Part shown: positions 16,298 through 25,846 of the stretch, piece by piece
Layout of the letters: every line of letters begins with the position of its first letter
Position numbering within the stretch: the stretch's first letter is position 1
Origin: Kapaibacterium sp044224925
GTDB taxonomy: Bacteria > Bacteroidota > Ignavibacteria > Kapaibacteriales > Kapaibacteriaceae
Length of the DNA stretch: 64,000 nt
Reading direction: 5' to 3'
Assembly: GCA_044224925.1 (NCBI GenBank)
Contig: JBGAJM010000001.1
Span: 806,001-870,000, forward strand
The notes under the pieces: model-generated
Seen by the model: only the letters and a program-made list of their open reading frames with translations
Told to the model about the DNA's origin: nothing
Databases searched by the model: none
Translations under genes and position numbers: made by a program

Positions 16298-16374
16298 TGG
16301 GGCGAGCGACGGGGCTTGAACCCGCGACAACCGGATTCACAGTCCGGGGCTCTACCAACTGAGCTACGCCCGCC
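16298..16374 (-). tRNA. tRNA-His (GTG anticodon)
   Basis: The minus strand folds as a cloverleaf: acceptor GCGGGCG with CGCTCGC, D arm GCTCAGTTGGTAGAGC, anticodon stem CCGGA/TCCGG around the loop CTGTGAA (anticodon GTG), and T arm with GGTTCAAGCC. It has the two His hallmarks, an extra 5' G (G-1 at 16374) opposite C73 (16301), and an encoded CCA (16300-16298). Confidence 0.95.
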
Positions 16375-16395
16375 ATAGGATCACAAAATTACAAC

Positions 16396-17544
16396 TTACT
16401 TGCGTTTATTCGCAATGCTAAGGGTCTTGAGGGTCGGGATCGTGGCCAATTCCTTGATGGGCAACGATTCCAGCTTGTTGCCCGACACGTCGAGCACGGT
16501 GAGAACGGAGCAATTCCCGATCTCTTTCGGAAGTGTCGTGAGCAGATTGTTCTTGAGACGGAGTCGCTCGAGCTTGCGCTGATTCCCGATCGTCGGCGGG
16601 ATCGACGTGATCTTGTTGTCATCCAATTCGAGATTCTTGAGCTCCGGCATGTTCATCTGCGCCGGCACTTCTTTCAGTTCGTTGGAGCTGAGCTTGAGCG
16701 TCTCGATCATGGGCAACGTGTAGAGCGTGGCAGGAACAGAGGTGAGATTGTTCTTCTGCGCTTCCAGTGTTTGCAGCGGCAGCGAGACGATCCACGTTGG
16801 CAGTTCCGTCAGCGCATTGTCGTCGAGATCGAGCGACGTGATCGTCTGCATATCCCCCAGCCACTCCGGCAACGTGTCGATGGCGTTCTTGGCGAGCGAC
16901 AGAACTTCCAGCGCCTTTAGACCCTTGATCCCTTCCGGAACCTTCGTCAGCCTTGTGCCCTCGAGGTCGAGCTCTTTGCAGACGGGCATGGCGAAGACGC
17001 GACCGCGAATGTCGCGCAACGGATTGAGCGAAAGGTCGCACACCTTCAGCGCAGACCATCCCACCGTCATGTCGATGCGGGTAAGCCGATTACGCGTGAG
17101 CTTCAACGTTTCAAGGGCGGGTAAGGCGGCAAGGACGGAAGGCACTTCTTCAAAGAGGTTGCCCGTGAGGTCGATGGTGCGGAGCTTTTTGAGTCCGGCG
17201 ATCTCCTTGGGCAAGGCCATGAGCTTGTTGCCTGTCAGGGACAGCTCTTCGAGGTTGACGAGCTTGACGATGTCGGGCGAGAGCTGTTCCATCATGCGAC
17301 GGGACAAGTCGAGACGGATCACCTTCTCGGGGTTGGCCATGGCCTCTTCCCACGACTTCACAGGGGTCTTCTTCACGTCGGTGGGGGCCAATGGCGTCGA
17401 CTGCGGAACGGTGGACGTCGGAGGTACGGTCTGCGACGGAACCGTTGGTGCGGGCTTCCGTGTCTGCGCTGGTTGCGAACTCCCCTGTCCGCTCATCAAC
17501 ACCATGCAGCTGCACAGTGCGATCATTGTGGTTGCGATCTTCAT
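16396..17544 (-). CDS. exported leucine-rich-repeat protein
   Basis: The 382-residue protein opens with a signal-like helix (MKIATTMIALCSCMVLMSG), then a Pro/Thr-rich linker (about residues 20-60), then about 12 leucine-rich repeats of 23 residues such as NLEELSLTGNKLMALPKEIA and KLERLRLKNNLLTTLPKEIG to the C-terminus. A possible lipidation Cys (Cys13) is not followed by a good lipobox pattern, so a lipoprotein is uncertain. LRR proteins make curved binding surfaces for proteins or glycans, and no partner can be named. It stands alone between tRNA-His and the terminator of the fibre operon. Confidence 0.88.
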   Translation of the reverse strand: MKIATTMIALCSCMVLMSGQGSSQPAQTRKPAPTVPSQTVPPTSTVPQSTPLAPTDVKKTPVKSWEEAMANPEKVIRLDLSRRMMEQLSPDIVKLVNLEELSLTGNKLMALPKEIAGLKKLRTIDLTGNLFEEVPSVLAALPALETLKLTRNRLTRIDMTVGWSALKVCDLSLNPLRDIRGRVFAMPVCKELDLEGTRLTKVPEGIKGLKALEVLSLAKNAIDTLPEWLGDMQTITSLDLDDNALTELPTWIVSLPLQTLEAQKNNLTSVPATLYTLPMIETLKLSSNELKEVPAQMNMPELKNLELDDNKITSIPPTIGNQRKLERLRLKNNLLTTLPKEIGNCSVLTVLDVSGNKLESLPIKELATIPTLKTLSIANKRK

Positions 17545-17565
17545 ACGCTAAGATACGGCTTGCCC

Positions 17566-17606
17566 AAAAAAGAAGGGCGAACTCTCACAAAATGAGCGCT
17601 CGCCCT
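17566..17606 (-). terminator. rho-independent terminator of the 26974-17763 fibre operon
   Basis: On the minus strand AGGGCGA-GCGCTCA (17606-17593) pairs with TGAGAGT-TCGCCCT (17587-17574) around TTTTG, with one mismatch, followed by TTCTTTTTTGGG. It lies 157 bp beyond the stop at 17763. The interval 17607-17762 shows nothing else. Confidence 0.75.
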
Positions 17607-17762
17607 AATAACCCAACTACTGCTCACCTTTCATCTCCTGGAGTCGCATATCCCTAATACGCGACGGCGACGAATGCCCATGCTGTAGCTCGGACTGCAA
17701 ATTTCGGTGGGTTTTGACCTGATTGTTCTACGTATTTCTACCGATTTGGCTGACAAGGACCA

Positions 17763-20700
17763 TTAATTTGTCTGTGTGAGGATGACGTAGGAGCCGACAT
17801 TCATTGTCACGTTGTTGCCAACGGCTCCAGCGTTCTTACTAAACTGTAGACCCACAGTTCCCCCGGTGCCACCCATGATCACGAGACCCTTGACCATGTA
17901 GCGATTCCGAGTTGCAGATGCAGTCAGTGTATAGGTCAGGGCAGCTGCATCCTCTCCGTTAGCATCGTAACCAGAGTTGCTATAAATGTTGTTGATCGCT
18001 GCAGGCAGGTTGACGTTAAAAGCGTTGTTGACGCCCGCTGCAGGTGTGGCACCAAAGAAGTTATTGACCAAAGCCTCGTTCATTGCCACAGTGCCCTGCT
18101 CGACGCGAACGAATGAATAGATGATGGTTGTACCCGCAGGTGCCGTCCACCGTACATCAAAATTCAGATTGGTAGTCCGATTCATGTCTATCACGCCGTC
18201 GAATGTATAGACCTTATTCTCAACCCCGGTTACGGACAGACCCGTGGTAAACGTTCCAATAGCTGCTGTTTCTGTGAGTGCCGTCGTACGTCTGTCCAGC
18301 AACACGGTGCCTACTGGTGTGGTCCACGCCGGAACGCCACCCGACACAGTAAGTACTTGGCCTGCAGTTCCGATTGGGAGTTTGCTAAGCGTATTAGCAG
18401 AGCTTGCATAGATAATGTCACCAACGGCATACGTCGAGAACCCAGCACCTTCCGTCATGATGAACGACGAGGCGTTCGACATTGCCGGTATCGTGTAAAC
18501 GCGAGATGCTGCAGGAGCAGCCGCATTGATCGTAACGGTGTTCGTCGTACCGAGCACGAGTTGATTCGTCGCTGGTGTGACCGTGAGCGCGCTCGATAGA
18601 GTCTTTGCACCGTTGATCGTCTGTGCGCCTTCCGTCATAACGAATGAAGCATTCGCTCCTGGATCTGCGATCGTGTATGTGCGTGACGCACTTGGCGCTG
18701 TTGCCGAGATCGTTGCAGTATTCGTTGTTCCTAGCACGAGTTGATTCGTTGTGGCCGTTATCGGCACACCGCTCGAGAATGTCTTGACGCCGTTGAGAGT
18801 TTGCGCGCCTTCGGTCATTACGAACGAAGCATTTGCGCCTGGGTCTGCGATCGTGTACGTGCGTGATGCAACCGGTGCCGTTGCACTAATGGTTGCAGTA
18901 TTCGTTGTTCCAAGCACGAGTTGATCGATTGTTGCCGTGATCGGCACGCCGCTCGAGAATGTCTTTACACCGTTCAGTGTCTGTGCACCTTCGGTCATTA
19001 CGAACGAAGCATTTGCTCCTGGGTCTGCGATCGTGTACGTGCGCGATGCCGCTGGGGCCGTGGCGCTGATCGTTGCCGTGTTCGTCGTACCGAGCACGAG
19101 CTGGTTTGCCGTTGCGCGTGCGGCGAGCGTGTTCACGCTCATGTTGCCGGTCGATGGCGACAGGACATTGGTGTTCTCCGTCCACGCGCTTCCGTTCCAG
19201 AACAGCGTGCTGTTCGACGTGGTACCGTTGCTGACCGTCGAGATCGTAGCCCACTCGAGATTCGTAGGTGTCGTCGCATTCGCACGCAGCACCTGGTTGG
19301 CCGTGGCTGTCGTCGTCGGCAACGTATAGGTGACATTCGCTGTTTGCGCACCGGCGGCAAATCCCGTCGAGAAGGTGCCGGCCGGATTCTCAAACCGTAT
19401 GGCGATACCGGCTTTCGCTGTTGCAATGCCTGTGAGACTCGTTGCGCCACTGATCGTCTTGTTACCGTTGATGGTCTGCGTGCCTTCGGTCATCACGAAT
19501 GAACCGGTCGCTCCAACGTCGGGGATCGTGTAGACCGCATTCGCAGCAGGAGCGGCGGCATTGATCGTTGTCGTTGTTGTTGTTCCCAGCACCAGTTGAT
19601 TCGTCGTAGGCGTGATCGTCAGTGCACTGGAAAGTGTCTTGGCGCCTGCGATCGTTTGTGCACCAGCGGTCATCACGAACGAGGCAGCGCCGCCGGCGTC
19701 AGGAATGGTATACGTGCGAGATGCTGCAGGTGCGGGTGCGGTCACGGTAACATTAGGTCCTGCAACGGCGCCAAGGATCAGCTGATCTGTTGTTGCTGCC
19801 AACGTGAGTGCCCCACCACTTGCAGAAAGCACATTCGCATTTTCCACCCATGCCGTACCGTTATAGCGAAGCGTTGCATTCGTTGTTGTACCAGCGGGCA
19901 TTGGATTCGTGGCTGCAACCGTGATCGAACCTGCCGCGTTCGTGATCGTGATTCCCGAACCCGCCGTAAGTGTGGCGGCGACGGGAGTTGAGCCCGTCGA
20001 TCCGATCAAGATCTGACCACTCGTCAAGGCGGTTGACACGACGTTTCTTGTTGCGTCAAGACTTAGGACTCCACTTGCCGTCAGTCCGGATAGATTTGGA
20101 GCGCTTGAGAAGGTCTTTACACCATTGATGGTCTGTGCACTCTCCGTCATCACGAACGATGCCGCAGCGCCTGCATCCGGGATCGTGTACACTCGAGATG
20201 CCGCCGGTGCCGGTGCCGTGATCGTCGTTGTATTCGTAGTGCCGAGTACGAGCTGGTTCGTCGTTGCCGTAACGGGAACCCCACTGGAGAAGGTCTTCAC
20301 ACCGTTGATGGTCTGCGCACTCTCGGTCAACACAAAGGATGCCGCTGCACCTGCATCCGGTATCGTGTACACACGCGACGCAGTGGCCGGTTGCACCGCA
20401 TTGATCGTTACCGTGCGCGTTGTTCCCAACACAAGTTGATTCGTCGTCGGCGTGATCGCGACCGCACTCGAGAACGTTTTCGTTCCGCCGATGGTCTGGT
20501 TGCTGGCCGTCATTACAAATGATGCCGCGGCGCCTGCATCTGGTATTGTGTAAATACGAGACGCGCTTGCCGGCTGAACAGCGTTGATCGTAACAGTGCG
20601 TGTCACACCAAGAACCAGTTGATTCGTAGTAGGTGTGATCGCTACACCACTTGAGAACGTCTTCGCGCCAGCAATTGTCTGTGTTCCGTCCGTCATCACA

Positions 20701-23183
20701 AACGAGGCATTCGACCCTGCATCCGGAATTGTGTACGTGCGTGCAGCAGCCGGTGCAGGTGACGTGATCGTTGTCGTGTTCGTCACGCCAAGTACGAGCT
20801 GATTCGTCGTCGCTGCGAGCGTGAGCGCTCCGCCGCTTGTCGAAAGCACATTGGTATTCTCTACCCATGCAGTTCCACTATAGCGAAGCGTCGCATTGGT
20901 GGTCGTCCCCGCCGGCATTGGATTTGTTTCCGCGATCGAGATCGTTCCCGCGCCGTTCGTGATCGTGATGCCACTTCCAGCCGTGAGTGCCGCAGCCACC
21001 GGCGCTGCACCGGTTGAACCGACGAGGAGCTGTCCGTTCGTCAATGCTGCGGCTTCGACGATCGCACCACCGCTCGATACCATGATGCGGTTATTGTTCA
21101 ATGCCGTCGCTGAATTCGTACCGCCACGGCTGATGGGCAGTGCACCCGTGACCTCTGTGGCGGATGTGAGATCGATCGCTGCAGCGGTGATGTTCTTCGA
21201 TGCATCAAGCTTCAAGGGAAGCGAGGCAGTAAGGGAAGACAAGTTCGGTGCAGAGCTAAACGTCTTCACACCTGCGATGGTCTGCGCACCAGCGTTCATG
21301 ACGAATGATGCAGTTGTTCCCACGTCTGGTATCGTATACACCGCACTGGATGCTGGAGCAGTTGCATTGATCGTCGTAGTCGTTGTTGTACCCAAAACAA
21401 GTTGATTCGTCGTCGCAGTAAGTCCGAGCGAGGCGGCGTTCACTACGCCTGCCGCAGTAGCCGTAACGTTTGTGTTCTCCACCCATGCCGACGTACCGCT
21501 GTTATAACGGAGCGTAGAATTGTTCGTCGTGCCGGCAGGCATCGGATTCGTCGCAGCGATCGTGATCGATCCTGCGCCGTTGGTCACCGTGATCCCACTA
21601 CCGGCCGTGAGTGCCGCGGCAACGGGAGCTGCACCCGTCGAGCCGATGAGGAGCTGTCCGTTCGTAAGCGCTGCGGCCTCAACAATGGCACCACCGTTGG
21701 ATACGACAATGCGGTCATTGTTCAACGCCGTTGCAGAGTTCGTACCGCCTCGGTTGATCGGCAACACTCCGGTCACCTCTGTCGACGATGCCAAGTTGAT
21801 CGCTGCCGACATGATGTTGTTCGATGCGTCGAGCTTCAACGGAAGTGACGCCGTGAGTGACGAGAGATTCGGCGCGCTGCTAAACGTCTTGATGCCGTTG
21901 ATGGTCTGCGCACTTTCCGTCATCACGAACGATGCATCTGCACTGAGTGCAGGGATCGTATACACACGCGAGGCAGCCGGAGCTGGTGACGTGATCGTGG
22001 TGGTGTTCGTAGTGCCGAGCACCAACTGGTTCGTGACCGTACGCGCCGTCACCGTGTTCACGCTGACGTTGCCCGTGGAAGGTGCCAACACGTTGGTGTT
22101 CTCCACCCATGCCGAGCCGTTCCAATACAACGTACTGTTCGACACGGTGCCGTCTGCCAGTTGATTGACCGTGGCCCACTCAAGGTTCGTTGGCGTCGTT
22201 GCATTCGCACGTAACAACTGATTGGCCGTCGGTGCTGTGGTCGGAAGCGTGTACGTGAAATCGGCCGTTTGTGCTCCCGCCCTGAATCCGCTGGAGAACG
22301 TTCCCAATGGATTCTCGAAGCGGATCTCCGCTCCGCTCTTGACCGTTGTTGTTCCGGTGAGTGACGTGTTACCATTGATGGTTTGCGCACCCTCCGTCAT
22401 CACAAACGCCGCATTGGCACCCGCATCAGGAATGGTGTAGGTGAGCGAGGCGGCAGGGGCCGTGGCCGAGATGGTCGTTGTATTCGTGCTTCCAAGCACG
22501 AGTTGATTCGTTGTTGCCGTGATCGCTTGACGTCCACTCACGGTGAACACCGTACCGGCACCGTTTTGCGACAGCATGGAGTTGCCAAGCGCTGTTGCTC
22601 CGGTCCACATGGCAATGGTGTTCGCTGTTCCTGTACCGGTGTGACCGCTGCCGGCGCCGATCTTGATCACGCCGCCTTCCAACACGAGGGGCTGTGTGCT
22701 TGACACAGCCGTGGGCAAGGTGGTCGAGATCTTGATGTTGCCACCGGCGATCTCCAGCGCAACATTGTTGGACGTGGTACCATTTGCCGTGAGCTTCAAG
22801 GCCGTTGCCGTTCCCGCACCATTGCCGCTGGCCGTGATGTCGAGACCGGTTGCGCTTGCATCCAATGTCGACGTTGCCGAGGTGATCAATGCTCCCGTTG
22901 CATTGCCCGTGCCTGCAGTGTATTGCACGTTGAACAAATACGTGGAGCGGTCCATGCCACCTTGCACCCCTGCTGTTCCTGTGAGGAGCATGGTGCCGGA
23001 GAGCGACGGCATGGTGATCGTCACGTCACTCGTCAGCGCCGACGTTGCCACGAGCTGCGCCTTGAATGCCTTCGAAGGATCGAGGACATAGACGTCGCTC
23101 TTGATATCGGACTGCGCGCGCACGATCGTGGCGCTCAGGGCGACAGCACAGCAGAGGGCGATATGACGGAGACATACCGACAT
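17763..23183 (-). CDS. giant repetitive exported fibre-like protein (1806 aa)
   Basis: The protein starts with a signal peptide (MSVCLRHIALCCAVALSATI, cut after VRAQ) and an N-terminal module containing TMPSLSGTMLLTG and YLFNVQYTAG. The shaft has about 13 copies of a 60-residue (180-bp) unit whose landmarks are NQLVLGTTNTTTI, SRTYTIPDAGANASFVMTEG and QTINGAKTFSS. Some intervals carry a different module (LPISRGGTNSATALNN). The C-terminal cap of about 130 residues ends KNAGAVGNNVTMNVGSYVIL (cap class B). YT(I/L)P-DA-GTFxL text is typical of phage-tail-fibre shafts, so a trimeric stalk is likely. Composition is extremely Thr/Ala/Asn-rich with almost no Cys. Its stop-to-start distance to the preceding gene is 1 bp. 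Function unknown; a surface adhesin is inference. Confidence 0.85.
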   Translation of the reverse strand: MSVCLRHIALCCAVALSATIVRAQSDIKSDVYVLDPSKAFKAQLVATSALTSDVTITMPSLSGTMLLTGTAGVQGGMDRSTYLFNVQYTAGTGNATGALITSATSTLDASATGLDITASGNGAGTATALKLTANGTTSNNVALEIAGGNIKISTTLPTAVSSTQPLVLEGGVIKIGAGSGHTGTGTANTIAMWTGATALGNSMLSQNGAGTVFTVSGRQAITATTNQLVLGSTNTTTISATAPAASLTYTIPDAGANAAFVMTEGAQTINGNTSLTGTTTVKSGAEIRFENPLGTFSSGFRAGAQTADFTYTLPTTAPTANQLLRANATTPTNLEWATVNQLADGTVSNSTLYWNGSAWVENTNVLAPSTGNVSVNTVTARTVTNQLVLGTTNTTTITSPAPAASRVYTIPALSADASFVMTESAQTINGIKTFSSAPNLSSLTASLPLKLDASNNIMSAAINLASSTEVTGVLPINRGGTNSATALNNDRIVVSNGGAIVEAAALTNGQLLIGSTGAAPVAAALTAGSGITVTNGAGSITIAATNPMPAGTTNNSTLRYNSGTSAWVENTNVTATAAGVVNAASLGLTATTNQLVLGTTTTTTINATAPASSAVYTIPDVGTTASFVMNAGAQTIAGVKTFSSAPNLSSLTASLPLKLDASKNITAAAIDLTSATEVTGALPISRGGTNSATALNNNRIMVSSGGAIVEAAALTNGQLLVGSTGAAPVAAALTAGSGITITNGAGTISIAETNPMPAGTTTNATLRYSGTAWVENTNVLSTSGGALTLAATTNQLVLGVTNTTTITSPAPAAARTYTIPDAGSNASFVMTDGTQTIAGAKTFSSGVAITPTTNQLVLGVTRTVTINAVQPASASRIYTIPDAGAAASFVMTASNQTIGGTKTFSSAVAITPTTNQLVLGTTRTVTINAVQPATASRVYTIPDAGAAASFVLTESAQTINGVKTFSSGVPVTATTNQLVLGTTNTTTITAPAPAASRVYTIPDAGAAASFVMTESAQTINGVKTFSSAPNLSGLTASGVLSLDATRNVVSTALTSGQILIGSTGSTPVAATLTAGSGITITNAAGSITVAATNPMPAGTTTNATLRYNGTAWVENANVLSASGGALTLAATTDQLILGAVAGPNVTVTAPAPAASRTYTIPDAGGAASFVMTAGAQTIAGAKTLSSALTITPTTNQLVLGTTTTTTINAAAPAANAVYTIPDVGATGSFVMTEGTQTINGNKTISGATSLTGIATAKAGIAIRFENPAGTFSTGFAAGAQTANVTYTLPTTTATANQVLRANATTPTNLEWATISTVSNGTTSNSTLFWNGSAWTENTNVLSPSTGNMSVNTLAARATANQLVLGTTNTATISATAPAASRTYTIADPGANASFVMTEGAQTLNGVKTFSSGVPITATIDQLVLGTTNTATISATAPVASRTYTIADPGANASFVMTEGAQTLNGVKTFSSGVPITATTNQLVLGTTNTATISATAPSASRTYTIADPGANASFVMTEGAQTINGAKTLSSALTVTPATNQLVLGTTNTVTINAAAPAASRVYTIPAMSNASSFIMTEGAGFSTYAVGDIIYASSANTLSKLPIGTAGQVLTVSGGVPAWTTPVGTVLLDRRTTALTETAAIGTFTTGLSVTGVENKVYTFDGVIDMNRTTNLNFDVRWTAPAGTTIIYSFVRVEQGTVAMNEALVNNFFGATPAAGVNNAFNVNLPAAINNIYSNSGYDANGEDAAALTYTLTASATRNRYMVKGLVIMGGTGGTVGLQFSKNAGAVGNNVTMNVGSYVILTQTN

Positions 23184-23184
23184 G

Positions 23185-25800
23185 TTAGTTGATCACTTGC
23201 GAAGAGAGGATCATCCATTGCGAGTCTGCCGAGCTGTACATGAGCTGGTAGAAGCGCTTCGTATCAACCGTGTTGATGGTCTCGATGGTACTTGCATTGC
23301 TGTTCCGGATCGAGATCTTTCCTGTACCGGTGTTGTTCGTCACGTTGAGGCGGAGGCACAAGATCTGTCCGTCAGCTGTACCGGCCGGAAGATTCACGTT
23401 CTTCGTTGAACCGCTTGAGTTCACCGTCACCGTTTGCTTTACGAAGGTGGCGCCGACCGTGATCGTACCACCGGTTGCACCGTCGATGTCGGTCGGTGCT
23501 GTTGGCTCCAATACCGTCGTGTTCTTGATCGTTGCGGCGCCGGAGATGCTCGTGGCACCGCTCAGTGTGGTCGCACCCGACAGTGTCTTGTCACCCGCAA
23601 CGGTCTGCGTTCCTGCCGTCATCACGAACGATGCTGTTGTTCCAACATCGGGGATCGTGTACGTGGCGCTGGCTGCCGGAGCCGCTGCATTGATCGTTGT
23701 GGTGTTCGTTGTACCGAGCACGAGTTGGTTCGACGTTGGTGTGATCGCCAGTGCGCTCGAAAGGGTCTTGGCACCATTGATCGTCTGTGCACCTTCCGTC
23801 ATCACGAACGAGGCATTGGCACCAACATCAGGCAACGTATACGTGCGGGATGCTGCCGGTGCTGTTGCGCTGATCGTCGTGGTGTTCGTTGTGCCGAGCA
23901 CAAGTTGATTCGTCGTGGCCTTTGCCGTGACGGTGTTCAAGGTGACATCGCCTGTGCTTGTGGCAAGGACGTTCGTGTTCTCCACCCACTTCGTACCGTT
24001 CCAGCGGATCGTTGCATCGGTGGTGGTACCGGCATCGACCGTCGTAAGCGTTGCCCACTCGAGATCTGTTGGTGTAGTGCTGTTCGCACGAAGAACCTGA
24101 TTGCCCGTGGCGGCTACTGCAGGAAGCGTGTACGAAATGTTCGACGCCTGACCTGCAGCTGCGTTGAAGCCTGTGTAGGCCGTTCCACCCGTGTTCTCGA
24201 ATCGGATGGCATTGCCGGCCTTGGCCGTTGCTACGCCCGTGAAGCTGGTGGAACCCGACAGTGTCTTGTTGCCATTGATTGTCTGCGTGCCTTCCGTCAT
24301 CACGAACGAGGCTGTTGTGCCAACATCGGGGATCGTGTAGGTGGCGCTGGCCGCTGGAGCCGCTGCGTTGATCGTCGTCGTGTTCGTTGTACCGAGCACG
24401 AGTTGGTTCGACGTTGGTGTGATCGTCAGTGCGCTCGACAGCGTCTTGGCACCATTGATCGTCTGTGCACCTTCCGTCATCACGAACGAAGCGTTGGCAC
24501 CAACATCAGGCAACGTGTATGTGCGGGAGGCTGCCGGTGCTGTTGCGCTGATCGTCGTAGTGTTCGTTGTGCCGAGCACAAGTTGATTCGTCGTGGCCTT
24601 GATGGTAGCCGAGTTCAACGTCATGTCACCTGCGCTCGTTGCAAGCACGTTCGTGTTCTCTGCCCACTTCGACGTGCCGGCATCCCAGCGAAGCGTCGTG
24701 TTGTTCGTTGTACCGGCGTCAACCGATGTGATCGTTGCCCACTCAAGGTTCGTTGGTGTTGTGCTGTTGGCGCGAAGGACTTGATTCCCGGTTGCCGCAA
24801 CAGCAGGCAATGTGTACGAGATGTTCGAGGCTTGACCTGCTGCTGCATTGAAGCCGGTGTACGCCGTGCCGCCTGCATTCTCGAAGCGGATCGCGTTACC
24901 GGCCTTGGCCGTTGCAACACCCGTCAGGCTCGTTGCACCACTCAGTGTCTTGTCGCCATTGATCGTCTGCGTGCCTTCCGTCATCACGAACGAGGCGTTC
25001 GCGCCTGCGTCCGGGATCGTATACGTGCGTGAGGCGGCAGGGGCCGTTGCACTGATCGTCGTTGTATTCGTCGTACCCAACACGAGTTGATTCGTCGTGG
25101 ACTTGATCGTAGCCGTGTTCAACGTCATGTCACCTGCGCTCGTGGCAAGGACGTTCGTGTTCTCGACCCACTTCGACGTGCCTGCATCCCAGCGAAGCGT
25201 CGTGTTGTTCGTTGTACCGGCGTCGACCGTTGTGATCGTGCGGGTCTTGACGATGCCGCCTTCGAGGACGAGTCCGTCGGTTCCAGTTGTTGTCGTGGGG
25301 AGTGTCGACTGAATGCGAATGCCACCGCTGACAACGTCAAGGGCATAGTTCGTAGCGCCGCCGGATGATGCAAGACGCAATGCTGTGGCAGTGCCTGCAC
25401 CGGCCGTGGCGACAACATCAAGACCCATGGCGCCTGCGCCGGTGGATGCCGACGTGATGAGTGCGCCCGTTGCCGCACCTGCACCTGAAGCGTATTGGAC
25501 GTTGAAGAGATAGTTCGCAACAAGGGCCGTGTTCTGCGGACCTGTCACGCCATACAGCATACCTGTGCCGCCAATGCCGGGATTGGCATTCAGCATCAGG
25601 GTACCATTGGCATCAGGAAGCAACAGCGTACGGTCAGCCGATAGTGTCGGCTCTGCCTTCAACGTTGCCTTGTAGTCCTTCGTGCCGTTCAAGAAATTCA
25701 CTTCTGCCTTCACGTCAGACTGAGCTTGGACGGTTGTGGCAAGTGCCGTTATACTGAAGACCCCGACAAGGACCTTCGAGAGTGTGTGACGAACGCTCAT
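23185..25800 (-). CDS. repetitive exported fibre-like protein (871 aa)
   Basis: The ATG at 25798-25800 gives a signal peptide (MSVRHTLSKVLVGVFSITAL ... VQAQ) and has GGAGA six bases upstream; further ATGs at 25812 and 25839 are possible. The first 100 residues repeat the family head (SDVKAEVNFLNGTKDYKATL, LLLPDANGTLML, YLFNVQYASG). The shaft carries five NQLVLGTTNTTTI units and two copies of a 678-bp unit (anchors at 23773 and 24451). The cap is class A and ends TKRFYQLMYSSADSQWMILS. The TAA is followed after one base by the ATG of the 1806-residue protein, so the two are translationally coupled. Both share the same module set, suggesting recombination between them. Confidence 0.85.
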   Translation of the reverse strand: MSVRHTLSKVLVGVFSITALATTVQAQSDVKAEVNFLNGTKDYKATLKAEPTLSADRTLLLPDANGTLMLNANPGIGGTGMLYGVTGPQNTALVANYLFNVQYASGAGAATGALITSASTGAGAMGLDVVATAGAGTATALRLASSGGATNYALDVVSGGIRIQSTLPTTTTGTDGLVLEGGIVKTRTITTVDAGTTNNTTLRWDAGTSKWVENTNVLATSAGDMTLNTATIKSTTNQLVLGTTNTTTISATAPAASRTYTIPDAGANASFVMTEGTQTINGDKTLSGATSLTGVATAKAGNAIRFENAGGTAYTGFNAAAGQASNISYTLPAVAATGNQVLRANSTTPTNLEWATITSVDAGTTNNTTLRWDAGTSKWAENTNVLATSAGDMTLNSATIKATTNQLVLGTTNTTTISATAPAASRTYTLPDVGANASFVMTEGAQTINGAKTLSSALTITPTSNQLVLGTTNTTTINAAAPAASATYTIPDVGTTASFVMTEGTQTINGNKTLSGSTSFTGVATAKAGNAIRFENTGGTAYTGFNAAAGQASNISYTLPAVAATGNQVLRANSTTPTDLEWATLTTVDAGTTTDATIRWNGTKWVENTNVLATSTGDVTLNTVTAKATTNQLVLGTTNTTTISATAPAASRTYTLPDVGANASFVMTEGAQTINGAKTLSSALAITPTSNQLVLGTTNTTTINAAAPAASATYTIPDVGTTASFVMTAGTQTVAGDKTLSGATTLSGATSISGAATIKNTTVLEPTAPTDIDGATGGTITVGATFVKQTVTVNSSGSTKNVNLPAGTADGQILCLRLNVTNNTGTGKISIRNSNASTIETINTVDTKRFYQLMYSSADSQWMILSSQVIN

Positions 25801-25846
25801 GAGCGTCTCCATGGGATGATATGATCGATTTGTGTTCATGTTCTGG

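Noticed and set aside
16298..16374. tRNA-His gene as an integration (att) site for the neighbouring repeat array
   Set aside because: No integrase and no direct repeat of the tRNA 3' end were seen nearby; the array belongs to a repeat family found elsewhere without a tRNA.
23434..25032. Plus-strand open frame of 532 codons opposite the 871-residue fibre protein
   Set aside because: Antisense to NQLVLG repeats; it repeats in step with them and is Cys/Arg-rich without signal, domain or ribosome binding site.
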